Shown here: positions 21,780 through 33,300 of the stretch, in pieces
How the letters are laid out: each line of letters starts with the position of its first letter
Numbering within the stretch: position 1 is the stretch's first letter
NCBI RefSeq assembly: GCF_963082655.1
Contig: NC_081553.1
Coordinates: forward strand, 127,811,736-127,875,735
Length of the DNA: 64,000 nucleotides
Direction of reading: 5' to 3'
Source of the DNA: Stomoxys calcitrans
Lineage: Eukaryota; Arthropoda; Insecta; Diptera; Muscidae
Program-made: the position numbers and the translations under genes
The notes under the pieces: model-generated
Seen by the model: only the letters and a program-made list of their open reading frames with translations
Told to the model about the DNA's origin: nothing
Database searches by the model: none

Positions 21780-22763
21780 ACGTGTATATTTGGTACACCT
21801 ACCTTGTGACGTTTGGCGATGTAACCTAACATGTGACTTAACAAAGCTACTTTCATACAAACCGTTTCATTTTTGACAACTCATGAGGGGCGCAGTTGTT
21901 AAATGTAAAAACTTCTTCTACATGGAATGAATTGTTTTTATTTATGCATTTTTCTTTTTATTAATACCACACTTTATATTATAATAAAAAAAGTTTAAGA
22001 GATATTTAAGCTTAAAGATTGACTAGAGATTGGAAATTCTAGTTTTTGAATTTTGTGTTTGTTTTTGTAATGGATTATTAAAGTTAGCATGAAAGTGAAA
22101 CATGTATGAGCGAATGTGTATATAAACGAATTATGATCGAAGCACCCTGACTTAAAACTAAGTAAAATGTATCGATTCATTTATATGTTATGTATGTTCG
22201 ATATAAGACTCCGAGAAGATTGTATTCGGATGTGAGTGATTTGGATAGATACAGACACAGACACTTAAAATGAAATACTCGTAGGGAAATTTATTCAGAT
22301 TTCTTGCGTGTTGCATTTTCAACTTGTTGTTGGGATTGTTTTTTGTATTATGCGTGTTTTTGTTGTTTTACCACCTAAACTTAAGGCCTAATCGCAAAAT
22401 TTTGGTTTTTGACAAATACAAATTTATTATAAATTTCATCTTATTCTATTACTGGAATTTTTGCAATAATTTTTCTTCTAAAAAACTGTTCAACAATCAT
22501 CTAAAGAATTTATATGTATGTATATAGATTATATGTATATGCCAATTTTATATATGAATATATAAGTATGTATGTTCTTTATCTATTTACACTATTTTGC
22601 CTAAAACTAGTATACTTATACTATTAAAGAACCTTTTCTTTTGCAATACAATATGATTTTGAGCATTAATGCTAAAGATTTAAATATACTTAAGTGGACG
22701 AGTTATAAGAAATCTGAAGTATCCATAAACAAAATCAATAACGAATAGCAAATATAATAATTA
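21780..22763. other. AT-rich DNA, no gene recognised
   Basis: Long AT-rich stretch with short tetranucleotide runs (TATGTATG near 22515-22570). Open frames of 60-70 codons are low complexity and unsupported. It could be the UTR or intron of an unseen gene; nothing shows this. Confidence 0.4.
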
Positions 22764-23818
22764 AAACAAGTAAAAGCGTGCCAAGTTCGGCCAGGCCGAA
22801 TCTTGTATACCCTCCACCATGGAGCGTATTTGTCGAGTTCTTTTCGCGGCATCTCTTCTTAGACAAAAAAGGATATAGGAAAAGATTTGCTCTGCTATTA
22901 GAGCCATATCAAGATATGATCCGGTTTGGACCACAATTAAATTATATGTTGGAGACCTGTGTAAAATGTCAGCCAATTCGAATAAGAATTGCGCCCTTTG
23001 GGGGCTCAAGTAGTAAAATAGAGAGATCGATTTATATGGGAGCTGTATCGGGCTATAGACCGATTCAGATCATAATAAACACATAAACACAAAATTTCAG
23101 GCAATCGGATAATAATTGCGATCTCTAGAGGCTCAAGAAGTCAAGATCCCAGATCGGTTTATTTGGCAGCTATATCAGGTTATGAACCGATTTGAACCTT
23201 ATTTGACACAGTTGTTGGAAGTAAGAATAAAATACGTCATGCAAAATTTCAGCCATATCGGATAGGAATTACGACCTCTAGAAGTTCAAGAAGTCAAGAC
23301 CCAAGATCGGTTTATATGACAGCTATATCAGGTTATGAACCGATTTGAACCATCCTTTGCACAGTTGTTGGATATCATAACAAAACACGTAGTGCAAAAT
23401 TTCATTCCAATCGGATAAGAATTGCGCACTCTAGAGGCTCAAGAAATCAAGACCCAAGATCGGTTTATATGGCAGCTATATCAGGTTATGGACCGATTTG
23501 AGCCATACATGTTGGATACCATAACAAAACACGTCGTGCAAAAATTCATTCAAATCGGATAAGAATTGCGCCGATATGGCCCATTTACATTACCAACCGA
23601 CCTACACTAATAAGAATTTGTGCAAAATTTCAAGCGGCTAGCTTTACTCCTTCTGAAGTTAGCGTGCTTTCGACAGCCAGACGGACGGACGACATAAAAT
23701 TTCGCGACGATCTAGAATAAATATACTTAATGGGGTCTCAGACGAATATTTCGAGTAGTTACAAACAGAATGACGAAATTAGTATACCCCCCATCCTATG
23801 GTGGAGGGTATAAAAAAA
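22764..23818 (-). mobile_element. Tandem-module element, type A, both ends present
   Basis: Left: AACAAGTAAAAGCGTGCCAA, a palindromic GTTCGGCCAGGCCGAA and TATACCCTCCACCATGG. Right: CCTATGGTGGAGGGTATA at 23796-23813, an inverted copy of the left block. Inside are about five modules with CAAGAAGTCAAGACCCAAGA and ATATGGCAGCTATATCAGG blocks, a degenerate GTCY tract (about 23690), and TTTCGAGTAGTTACAAACAG before the right end. Confidence 0.85.
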
Positions 23819-24439
23819 TATTGAACTTTTTATATGGGAGTATGGGTGTAGATTATTTTGTCGCGCCAATGCACTATGAGCCCTATGACCAGTTCCACAG
23901 GCAAAAAGTCGAATTTTGAACTTAAAAATTGCAAAAAAGAAACAACGGTATTTTGTTGGTATGACTTTGAAAAGTTCTGAAACAAAATATTGGACCTAAG
24001 TGGTAATTCTGGTAAAGTTGTCGTTATTTGTGGTGCCTAAGTGTTCGGTTTTTTTTTAACAAAATTATGAAAAATACGAGTAATGAAATAAATGGAAAAT
24101 GTTCTTACATAGATGCAATCTAAGATGAAATTACGAAAATTTGCTAAACTGTTGTTGCAGTCTATAATTTTGTGTGTTAAAGTGTGTCGTCTTAGGGCTG
24201 CAGAGTCAATATTTTGAGGCCGTAGTCGGACTATTGAGTCGGAATCGGAGTTCAGCTCCGAACCGCTTTCCGACTCTACAAAACCTAATGTAGATTTGAA
24301 ATAGGTTTTTTTGACAGATTTCCTTTATAGAACTTTCCAATAAACCTATTTTAAGGCTGGATTAAGTTTTGTGATTAAGACCGGTAAGCTTTAAATATTC
24401 TCTAGTTTCAACTGCAGCAATTTGTCGTAAATATTAAAA
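23819..24439. other. Spacer, nothing recognised
   Basis: AT-rich. A short locally repetitive patch of GACT/CGGA motifs at about 24220-24285. No gene. Confidence 0.4.
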
Positions 24440-24745
24440 TAGGTAAATATTTAGATATAGCTCTCATATAAACCAATCTCCGTGTTGATATCTTGGGCCC
24501 CTACGGAGCGCAATTATTATTATTCGAATTGGCTAAAATTTTACCCACAGGCTTCTCAAATCGAGAGATAGGTTATATGGGAGCTATACCAGAATGTATA
24601 CCAATTTGGACCGTACTTGGCACGATTGTTGGAAGTTATAGCAGTACACTGCGTTCCAAATTTCCGCCAAATCGGATAAGTATTGCGCCATTTAGGGGCT
24701 TAAGAAGTCTTATCGGGAGATCGGTTTATATGGGAGCAAAACGTA
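24440..24745. repeat. Isolated tandem-module remnant, type A
   Basis: One to two degenerate modules (ATATAGCTCTCATATAAACC, CGGATAAGTATTGCGCC, GATCGGTTTATATGGGAGC) without element ends, cut by the neighbouring SINE. Confidence 0.7.
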
Positions 24746-25052
24746 AATTTTGCCCATGAACATTCCACTAAGGAACAGGGGCAAACTTCTCACATATCAA
24801 TGAGTGCAGTCCGATTCAAGTTTAAGCTCAATGATAAGGGGCCTCCATTTTATAGCCGAGTCCAAACGGTGTGCCTCAGTGCGACACCTCTTTGGAGAGA
24901 AGTTTTACATGGCATAGTACGTCACAAATGTTGCCAGTATTAGAAGGGGAAAACCACCGCTGAAAATTTTTTCTGATGGTCTCGCCAGGATTCGAACCCG
25001 GGCGTTCAGCGTCATAGGCGGACATGCTAACCACTGCGCTACGGTGGTGGGT
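24746..25052 (-). mobile_element. tRNA-derived SINE
   Basis: Minus-strand copy. The tRNA-like head (CCACCGTAGCGCAGTGG on the minus strand) is at the right end, and the B box as GGGTTCGAATCC is near 24990. The left end is AAATTTTGCCCATGAACATT. Confidence 0.88.
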
Positions 25053-25700
25053 GCTCTATTATATATTATATGGACCAATTTGAATCATATTTGGAGTGGA
25101 TGTTAGCAGTCATAGGCGAGGTCAGTATGCACAATTTTAGCCAAGTTGGATAATAACTCGGAGTAGGTCAATTAAACGCTCACAGTTAAAAGTAGGCATG
25201 GCATAGATCATATAGACTTAAAATTTTTTCAACTTAGTTTTAATGCCCTCACAATTGCTGGTGCATAATTAGGGACCACAGTGCAGTGCATCGAAATATC
25301 AATTTTCGACTCTGCTATGTATATATGTATGTATACATTTTTGGTTTGGATCTAGTCATGTCCGTCCATCCGTCTGTCCATGGTAAGAACGCTACAGTTT
25401 TTAAAATTGAGGATACACACTGTTAGAAAATATTGTTGAAAAGTTCTCAGCTAACAATATGATCCGACTTTGTCTGACGTCCGACATGTCTGCACGTAGT
25501 CGGATGAAACATACGGCAATTCTTATCAAATCCTGAAATAAATCCGTCTGAGGGATTTTTTGTTTCTGTCCCGACAACGAAATCGTAACGATTTCTGCAT
25601 GGCCAGTTGGAGGAATGTTTTGTTTGGTTCATTTTTATTTTTGTAAGCAACATTACGTTACCACGTGTGTGGAATGTATAAAGTGGTGGCTTTATGTGTT
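25053..25700. other. Degenerate repeat debris and CG-rich patch, no gene
   Basis: The first part holds module remnants (AGTTGGATAATAACTCGG) and a short TATATGTATGTATACAT run. 25430-25700 is unusually rich in TCCGAC/CGTCCG words and resembles 26640-26890, suggesting one older element split by the type A element between them. Confidence 0.45.
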
Positions 25701-26620
25701 TTTTTATACCCTCCACTATAGGTTGGGGTATACTAATTTCGTCATTCTGTTTGTAACACCATGAAATATTCGTCTAAGAAACCATAAAGTATATATATTC
25801 TTGATCGTCATGACATTTTAAGTCGATCTAGCCATGTCCGTCCGTCCGTCTGTCTGTCAAAAGCACGCAAACTTTCGAACTCGTAAAGCTAGCCGCTTGA
25901 AATTTTGTACAAATACTTTTTATTAGTGTAGGTCGGTTGGGATTGTAAATGGACTAAATCGGTCCATGTTTTGTTATAGCTGCCATATAAACCGATGTAG
26001 GGTCTTGACTTCTTGAGCCTCTAGAGGGCGCAATTCTAGTCCGATTTGACTGCACGTAGTGTTTTGATAACACTTCCAACAACTGTGCTAAGTATGGTTC
26101 AAATCGATTTATAACCTGATATAGCTGCCATATAAACCGATCTGGGGTCTTGATTTCTTGAGCTTTTAGAAGGCGCAATTCTTATCCGATTTGGCTGTAA
26201 TTTTGCACGTGGTGTTTTGGTATCCAACATTTGTGCGAAGTATGGTCCAAATCAGTCCATAACCTGATATAGCTGCCATATCCACCGATCTGGGAACTTG
26301 ACTTCTTGAGCCTCTAGAGAGCGCAATTCTCATCCGATTTGGCAAAAATTTGTACAACGGCCAACAGCTTCTCCCATGGCCTTCAACTTACGTGTGTAAT
26401 ATGGTCAGAATCAATCTGTAGCTTGATACAGCTCCCATATAAACCGATCTCCCGATTTTGCTTCTTGAGCCGCGAATCGCACTATAACTTGATATAGCTC
26501 CTCCTTCGTCCTTATTCATTATTCTTCGTTTGCCTTAAAAGAGATACTGCGCAAAGAACTCGACAAATGCGAACTATGGTGGAGGGTATATAAGATTTCG
26601 GCCCGGTCGAACTTTTTAAT
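25701..26620 (+). mobile_element. Tandem-module element, type A
   Basis: Left end TTTTTATACCCTCCACTATA; then TTTGTAACACCATGAAATAT, a TATATATATTCTTGATCGTC block, a GTCY tract (25830-25858), modules with TTCTTGAGCCTCTAGAGGGC, and right end ATGGTGGAGGGTATATAAG with GGCCCGGTCGAAC. The last bases after the hairpin differ from the usual CTTTTACTTGTTT. Confidence 0.83.
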
Positions 26621-27284
26621 TACGTGTGGTGCCGTTAACTGCTGCCTTGCAATTTTTGATTTGCTTGATCGGTTGTAAGACATTCGTCAAGAAATCGGAC
26701 CGATTCGTCCGCAAAATCGTCCGCATTTTGTAGACATTCGTCAAGAAATCGGACCGAAATCATCTACGAACTCGGTACGACGTAAAATTTCCCAACCGAA
26801 TTTCCCTGGAATTTTGCTCCGACATCCGTACGATATGGCGTAAATATATCCAGCCGTGTCGTTCCGACAACATGACAACCACTTTTCTCGTTTTTAGTTA
26901 CAATGTTGTTTAGACACCGGATCCAATACCGAATAATTCATCCAATTGTCGGACCGAGATCGCAAAATTTTGTTGGATGGGTTTTGAACGAATGGAGACA
27001 ATATCATTAATTGAAAATACATATTAAGAATACCTATAAATATTTTGCCAGCTTGATGACTTTTGACCACGTCGTGATTGATTTTGAAAGTGTCGTGGAG
27101 TATTTTGACGCAAACAAGTTCAGTTCGAAAATGGGTTGTATCGATGTATATTTTGATGTAGCTACCATGATGATCGATCTCCCGAATGCCCATAAAAGTT
27201 GTTTTTCCAGCCACATACGATCTTTTGTACCCCCGATCGCTCAGGGAACGGTATTATACTCTTCGAACCATATTTGTGTGTAGC

Positions 27285-27286
<2 letters not shown>
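26621..27286. repeat. CG-rich patch and degenerate module debris
   Basis: 26640-26890 contains two copies of ACATTCGTCAAGAAATCGGA (about 26680 and 26739) within a CCGA-rich stretch. 26960-27286 reads as very diverged tandem-module sequence (GATCTCCCGAATGCCCATAA, TGTAGCTGCCAT). Confidence 0.5.

Positions 27287-27331
<45 letters not shown>
27287..27331. repeat. (AT)n microsatellite
   Basis: Uninterrupted AT/TA dinucleotides directly after a module sequence GTGTAGCTGCCATAT; it probably grew from the TATATA of a tandem-module element. Confidence 0.9.
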
Positions 27332-27337
<6 letters not shown>

Positions 27338-27599
27338 GTGGAACATCATGTCCTTTTAAACAACTTGATGTGCTTTCCTCATATGGTATAAATTGGAAAT
27401 TACAAAAAATTTCTTAAAAACGTAAGCCTACTAATTTTAGATTTGGATACTTCAGATGTCTCTATACCGATTTTGATTTAATTAATTATCTCTTTGCTAT
27501 ATATTCGTTGATTTCTTTTGACTTAAGTGTTTTGTTGCTGTATTTCTTGTTTAATTTGAATGTTACCTTTGGGTATTTAAAGAAGGAAGAGTGTGTGTC
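27332..27599 (-). other. Glass 3' UTR and downstream sequence
   Basis: AT-rich sequence after the second stop. ATTAAA variants on the minus strand (near 27551 and 27476) are candidate poly(A) signals; no canonical AATAAA was seen close by. Ends at an (AT)n run and repeat debris. Confidence 0.4.
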
Positions 27600-27926
27600 C
27601 TAATAGAATCTTTCCAATTTGGGCTTATTCAATGCAGCACACAAATAATACCCTGAATAGTTTTGTGAACCGGATGTGGCATAGTCACCGATGCCATGAT
27701 GGCCATGGGGATGATGGTGGTGATGATGATGATGTGCATGGGGATGGGTATGTGGATGATTGACATAATCGCCATAGTTACTGGCATTGAATGGATGCGT
27801 TGGATGTATGGAGGCAGCGGCGACTGCAGCCGCTGCTGCGGCATGTGTATGATGATGTGCGTAAGCGTGTGGATGATTGTGGGGATGATAGTGTTGAAAT
27901 CCACCTCCTCCACGTGGCTTTTGTCA
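27600..27926 (-). CDS. gl: Glass C-terminal readthrough extension (107 codons after TGA)
   Basis: From the glass TGA (27926-27924) the same frame stays open for 107 codons to TAG (27602-27600). The base after TGA is C, the context most permissive for readthrough in flies. The extension is clearly protein-like: Gly run, then a His/Pro-rich stretch with an Ala run and seven consecutive His, then SGSQNYSGYYLCAALNKPKL and a final RFY. Translation in the other two frames gives no such composition. A glass isoform made by stop-codon readthrough is described in Drosophila, which supports conserved function; the fully extended protein would be about 695 residues. Readthrough itself cannot be shown from DNA alone. 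Confidence 0.8.
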
Positions 27927-30248
27927 TGTTAGCAAATTGCTGCCATTGTTATTGGTAGAATGTACGCGCATGTGTCGATTTAAATTTCCAGATTGGGAAA
28001 ACCTGCAAAAAAACAGAAGAAACATGTAATAAGTATATATAATAGAGGAGTATTTTTGTGTCTCCCTTATGACTTTCTTTCAAGTGGAACATTTATTTAT
28101 GGCACCCATTGGGTGTAACTTTAAATGATGTAAGAAAGACAAGACCAGGAGAAACATGTGCAGTTTTATATTCTGACGTAAATTAGTATATTGCAAATTG
28201 CAAATTTTGCCCATGAAGGTTCCACTAAGGAACCGGAGCAAACTTCTCACATATCAATGAGTGCAGTCCAATTTCCTTTTTTCCTCCTTTTTATAGCCGA
28301 GTCCGAACGGCGTGCCGCAGTGCGACACCTCTTTGGAGAGAAGTTTTACACAGTATAGTACCTCACAAATGTTGTCAGCATTAGGAGGGGAAAACCACCG
28401 CTGAAAATTTTTTCTGATGGACTCGCCAAGATTCGAACCCAGGCGTGTAGCGTCAGAGGCGGACATGCTAACCTCTGCGCTACGGTAGTATATTACCAAA
28501 ATAAAATAATGGTTTAATCCCTCTACGCTTGGATATAGCGGCCTACCTATCTCCCAGTTAAACTTTTTTAAGAACCTATTGTATAACACCACAATATGCC
28601 AAGGGTTTTTAAGCAAGGGCTGTTATTTTGAATCATCCCGTATTTCGGCAAGTAGAAACTACGCCATTAATAATAAGTAAATATGTTTCAAGTTCGGCCG
28701 GGCTGATTCTTGGCAACCCATCAATATGAATTCTGCAAAAAATTTCCACAAATGAATTTAGTTGAAGACAAATGGGAATTTTACGTACCAAATTTCTGAA
28801 AATCCGGCATAAATTGAAGTTTCAAGGGGCTGTAGAAAACTAATCGTGAGATCGGTTTATATGGGCGCTAGTTCAGGTTATACGCCGCTTTGAACCGTAT
28901 CAGGCACAGGTGTTGGAAGTCATAACAAAACACACCGTGCAAAATTGCAGCCTAGTCGATTAACAATTGCGGCATCCGGCTAAGTCAAATTGGGGGATCG
29001 GTTAATGTGGGAGCTACATATATCACGCTTTTAAGCAATTTGGACGTACTTGGCACAGTTGTTGGATGTCATAACAAAGCGCTTTGTGCAAAATCTCAGT
29101 CGAATCGGACAAAAACTGCGGCTTCCAGATGCTCATAAAATGAAATCAGGAGATCGGTTTATAACGAAGCTATACCCAATCTGAACCGATATGGCCCATT
29201 TGAAATCTCAAATGACCTACATCAATTGTAAGTCTCTGTGCAAAATTTCAATCTCAATTTCATGATCCATTCGACCGCTATCGTGATTTCGACCGACGGA
29301 GGCACCATCTATATATACTCTATGGGGTCGCAGATCAATATTTCGAGGAATTATAAGCGAAATGACAATGGCGGTGGGTATACAATAGAAATATGCACGA
29401 TTCAACAATGCATTGAAATTAGAGATGGGTTTCTACCGGGTAAATACCCAACGTTTGGGTATTTATTGGGCAAATATCCAATATATTTTTTTGGGTATTT
29501 ATAATTTTGCAAATATCTTGGGTATAAACAATTTTTCAAGCAATTTTTGATGATTTCGTATTCTTTGTATTGTATTGGGTTGCCCAAAAAGTAATTGCGG
29601 ATTTTTTTAAAAGAAAGTAAATGCATTTTTAATAAAACTTAGAATGAACTTTAATCAAATATACTTTTTTACAGTTTTTTTCTAAAGCAAGCTAAAAGTA
29701 ACCGCTGATAACTGACAGAAGAAAAAATGCAATTACAGAGTCACAAGCTATGAAAAAATTTGTCAACGCCGACTATATGAAAAATCCGCAATTAATTTTT
29801 GGGCAACCCAATATATAAACCTGACCTTCTGATTTCATAAAGTTGGATTTTAGTTTTATTTAGCCGCTATATAGACCGATCTCCAGACCTAAAGGCTTGA
29901 GGCCATCTTATGAAATCTTATGAATGAAATTTGGCACAGCGAGTTCCGGTACCCCTCTAAACCTTTTTGTTGAATATCGCCCAGATCGGACCATATTTGA
30001 ATATAGCTGCTATACAGATGTGCCAAATTTCATCGAATTCGGGTAATAAATGGATCTTTTATGGCCTCCATACCCTACATCGGGAGATCGGGTGGTCGGT
30101 CTAAGGGCAGTTATATCCAAATATAGCCCGATCTGAACCGCACTTCACAGAAATAAATAGGGGTCTACCAGAACTCAACGTGCCAAATTTCATCAAAATT
30201 GGATAAAAAATTACCAAGACTTTAAGTCTGGAAATCGGTCTATATAGC

Positions 30249-30300
<52 letters not shown>

Positions 30301-33300
30301 TATACAAAGAATACGAAATCATCAACAAAATTTTTTTTAAAATTTTTTACACCCAGGATATTTGCAAAATTATAAATACCCAGCTTTTGGGTGTAAATTG
30401 GTTATTACCCGGGTATTTACCCAATTACCGGGTAAATACCTTTTGGTTATTTACCCATCACCCATCTCTATGAATGATGAGTCCCATTTCCACCTCGGTG
30501 GTTGCGTAAACAATCAAAATTGTCGCATCTGGGACTCGGAATACCCAAGAGTTATTGTTGAGTTCAGATAAGGCTTTCTATCCTCAACGAGCGACTGTTT
30601 GGTACGGTTTACGGTTCGGCGATGTCATTGGACCTTACTTTTCGAAAATGACGTTGGATCAACAGTTACGTTGAATGGATTGTGCGGTCGAGAGATGATT
30701 AATAATTGTTTATGGTTGGAATTGATTTGAACTACGGTTACTTTCAACAAGACGGTGTAACGTGCCACACGAGCAACGGGCCGAGATATATCTGGAAGAG
30801 ATGGTGGGGTGGATTCCTGAAACTTGGTCTAAGATTTTAACATTAAGTTCGTATTCCACTTTCAAATATCTTCTTTCATTTGAGATCATATTATCCGGAT
30901 TGGTTTATATGTCCTCTTGGTCGATCCTAGGAAGGGGGATCCTCAAATTCATACTCATATTTGTACTTTTCTACTAAATACTTTTCACTTGAGTCCCATA
31001 TTGTCTCAATCGTTCTAAATGTCAACTAAGGGGAAGGGTTGCCCACATATCTCCAATTTTTAATATCAAATTCGTAGTCTACTGCCAGAAATCTTTCATT
31101 TAAGTCTAATATTTCAGTTTATATGTCTATCTGGGCGTTTGATGTGGGGCGTTTTCCTTAGTTGCTTTACCTCGTATACGTATGGCTATTAGATTTGTGT
31201 TTTTAGGTTACTATTAGGGAACAAACAAAAATTCGTCTAAATCAGTCCACCCATCGTTGACATACAGCATTTTGAAGAATTAGGTTAGGCGGAGAGTACG
31301 CTCCGCCCCTTCAGATATCAATAAATTATAGAGGCTATTATTAATTTCAGGCGCTCCTAAGCAATCGTGAAAATGTCAACAAAATCGAAGCAGCCGTGGT
31401 TGGGGCTATACGGAGAAAACAAACGCACTTTGACTTTATATATAAGAAAATATTCGACTCACCTCAGTAGACATAATTTACACTGATACGGTTTCTCGCC
31501 GCTATGTATGCGCAGATGTTTGGTTAGCGTTGAACTATCCGAAAAGGATTTTTTGCAAGCGTTACATCGATAGGGACGCTCACCCGAATGGGTTCTCATG
31601 TGCGTAGTGACACTGGAACTCTGTGAGAAACGTCTATCACAAATTGGACATCGAAATGGCTTTTGACCAGTATGTGTGCGTACATGAGCTGTGAGATTGG
31701 CGGCCTGTGAGAAACTTTTGTTGCAATCCGGACATCGGTAGGGCCGTTCGCCCGAATGAGTTCGCAAATGAGTCTTTAGCGTACTGGGTCTGGCATATGT
31801 TTTGCCACATAAGCGACACAGGTTGGGCTTGGAATCGGAACCTTCTTCGTTGCTGTCATCGTCCTCATAACCGCTGGCCACACCAGAGGTCGTTGGAATG
31901 CCGGTCAGTTGGTTGAACGGTTTTGTGTCTCGTATTTGTGTAAATATAGTTGGACTTTTTGTGGGTGGGGAATAGCTTTGACCCACTTGTGTGCTTGTAT
32001 AGAAACTTTTCGGCGAAATAGCATCCATTGGAGGCATTGGGGATGGTGAGGAGTCCTTTTCTAACGTATCTGGCAGGGAGGACAGCATATTGGAATGGTT
32101 TTGATTGTGATTTGACTGCAGCGTAGGGGAACGGAAGTCCGCTGTAAATGAGTATGTGGCAGCTCCTGGATAATGCGAGGGACTTAAGAGTGGGGGATAT
32201 AAAACATTTACAGCTGACGAAGAATTAGTGGGAGCCCACTGCATCTGAAATAAATTCCAAAAATATATATTTAAGTATATTGTGCCCAGGTAAAGCTTAT
32301 TGGTATACACACCTGGGAACACTGCATAGGCATTGTAGCATCGGTAGCACCATAACCATGCATGGTCATATTCATACTGACATTGACACTCATACTGGGA
32401 TATAAAGCTGCCGCACCAGCTCCACTAGCACCGGCCGTTGTGTTCATATGCTGCAGGGCACATGAGTTGCTGGCCGCCGATGTCGCTGAGACAACATTCC
32501 CCGATGTATTCATAGGATCGTAATAGCATGCCTGGGCTGCCGTCGAATTTAATGAATTACTGTGCGATAAAGACTGTTGCTGGCCCCCAGAGGGTACCGG
32601 TGTTGAGGGTGCGGATGAGGTTACAGCTGTTTGTTGATGGCCATTGGGCGATATTAACATTTGATGGGGATGTACGGTGTACGAGAGTGAAGCTTGATGA
32701 TGAGGATTGGCTGAGAAGTTGTAGGATGCACCACACGGTGAGAAGGGAAAGAGGCTGGGTAAGGGATCGATGTCTAAAGCTGGCAGTCCTGGAAATGTTG
32801 ATGCCATCTCGTCGGTGGACCAAAAATTTGAAGCGCAAGTATTTCCACTACCACCACTGCCAGTGCTGTTTAGAATAACTTGTGAATTATTTTGTGCAGG
32901 TCCACCAAGATCGACGGCAACAATGGGATCGAAACAGGAACCGCAATCGAAATCGTTTGTTGGCAATGAGGATAGTGGTAATACAGTGTTACCCTGGCAC
33001 GATAAACACCCAATACAGGATGCAGCAGCACACTCTTGCTATAAAGAAATGAAAATGGGATAAAAACGTGTTTAGGAAAACGTTAGAAAAGTTGACTTAA
33101 AGCGAAAACATTTTTGCGACGACTTTTTTACGATTTTCGATGTGGATTTTCTGCACCACAAGTTTGCTTTGACAGCTGTATGTAAATATATGACAGCTGT
33201 ATCTAAATATAGTCCTATCTGTACCATATTTGGGTCGGATGTTGGGAGGCCTAAAACTGCGCACTACAGCGAAATCGGGTAATAAATGTAGCTTTTATGG

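Larger units (their letters stand above)
29420..30470. mobile_element. Fold-back element with TAGAGATGGGT ends in glass intron 4
   Basis: Left arm 29420-29573 and right arm 30300-30470 are inverted copies. Both start TAGAGATGGGT, contain GGGTAAATACCC-type motifs, GGTATTTATAATTTTGCAAAT and ATGATTTCGTATTCTTTGTA. Between the arms lie a mariner MITE (29575-29811) and type B modules ending in an (AT)n tract (about 30248-30298). TAGAGATGG-type termini recall hAT elements, but I see no clean 8-bp target duplication, so the superfamily is open. Confidence 0.65.

Noticed and set aside
27629..27913. Separate 94-codon minus-strand ORF with Ile/His-rich peptide
   Set aside because: It is a frame shadow of the glass readthrough extension, which reads in another frame continuous with the zinc-finger exon.
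32528..32878. 116-codon plus-strand ORF
   Set aside because: Antisense shadow of the Ser/His-rich glass exon 3; no domain and no independent start context.
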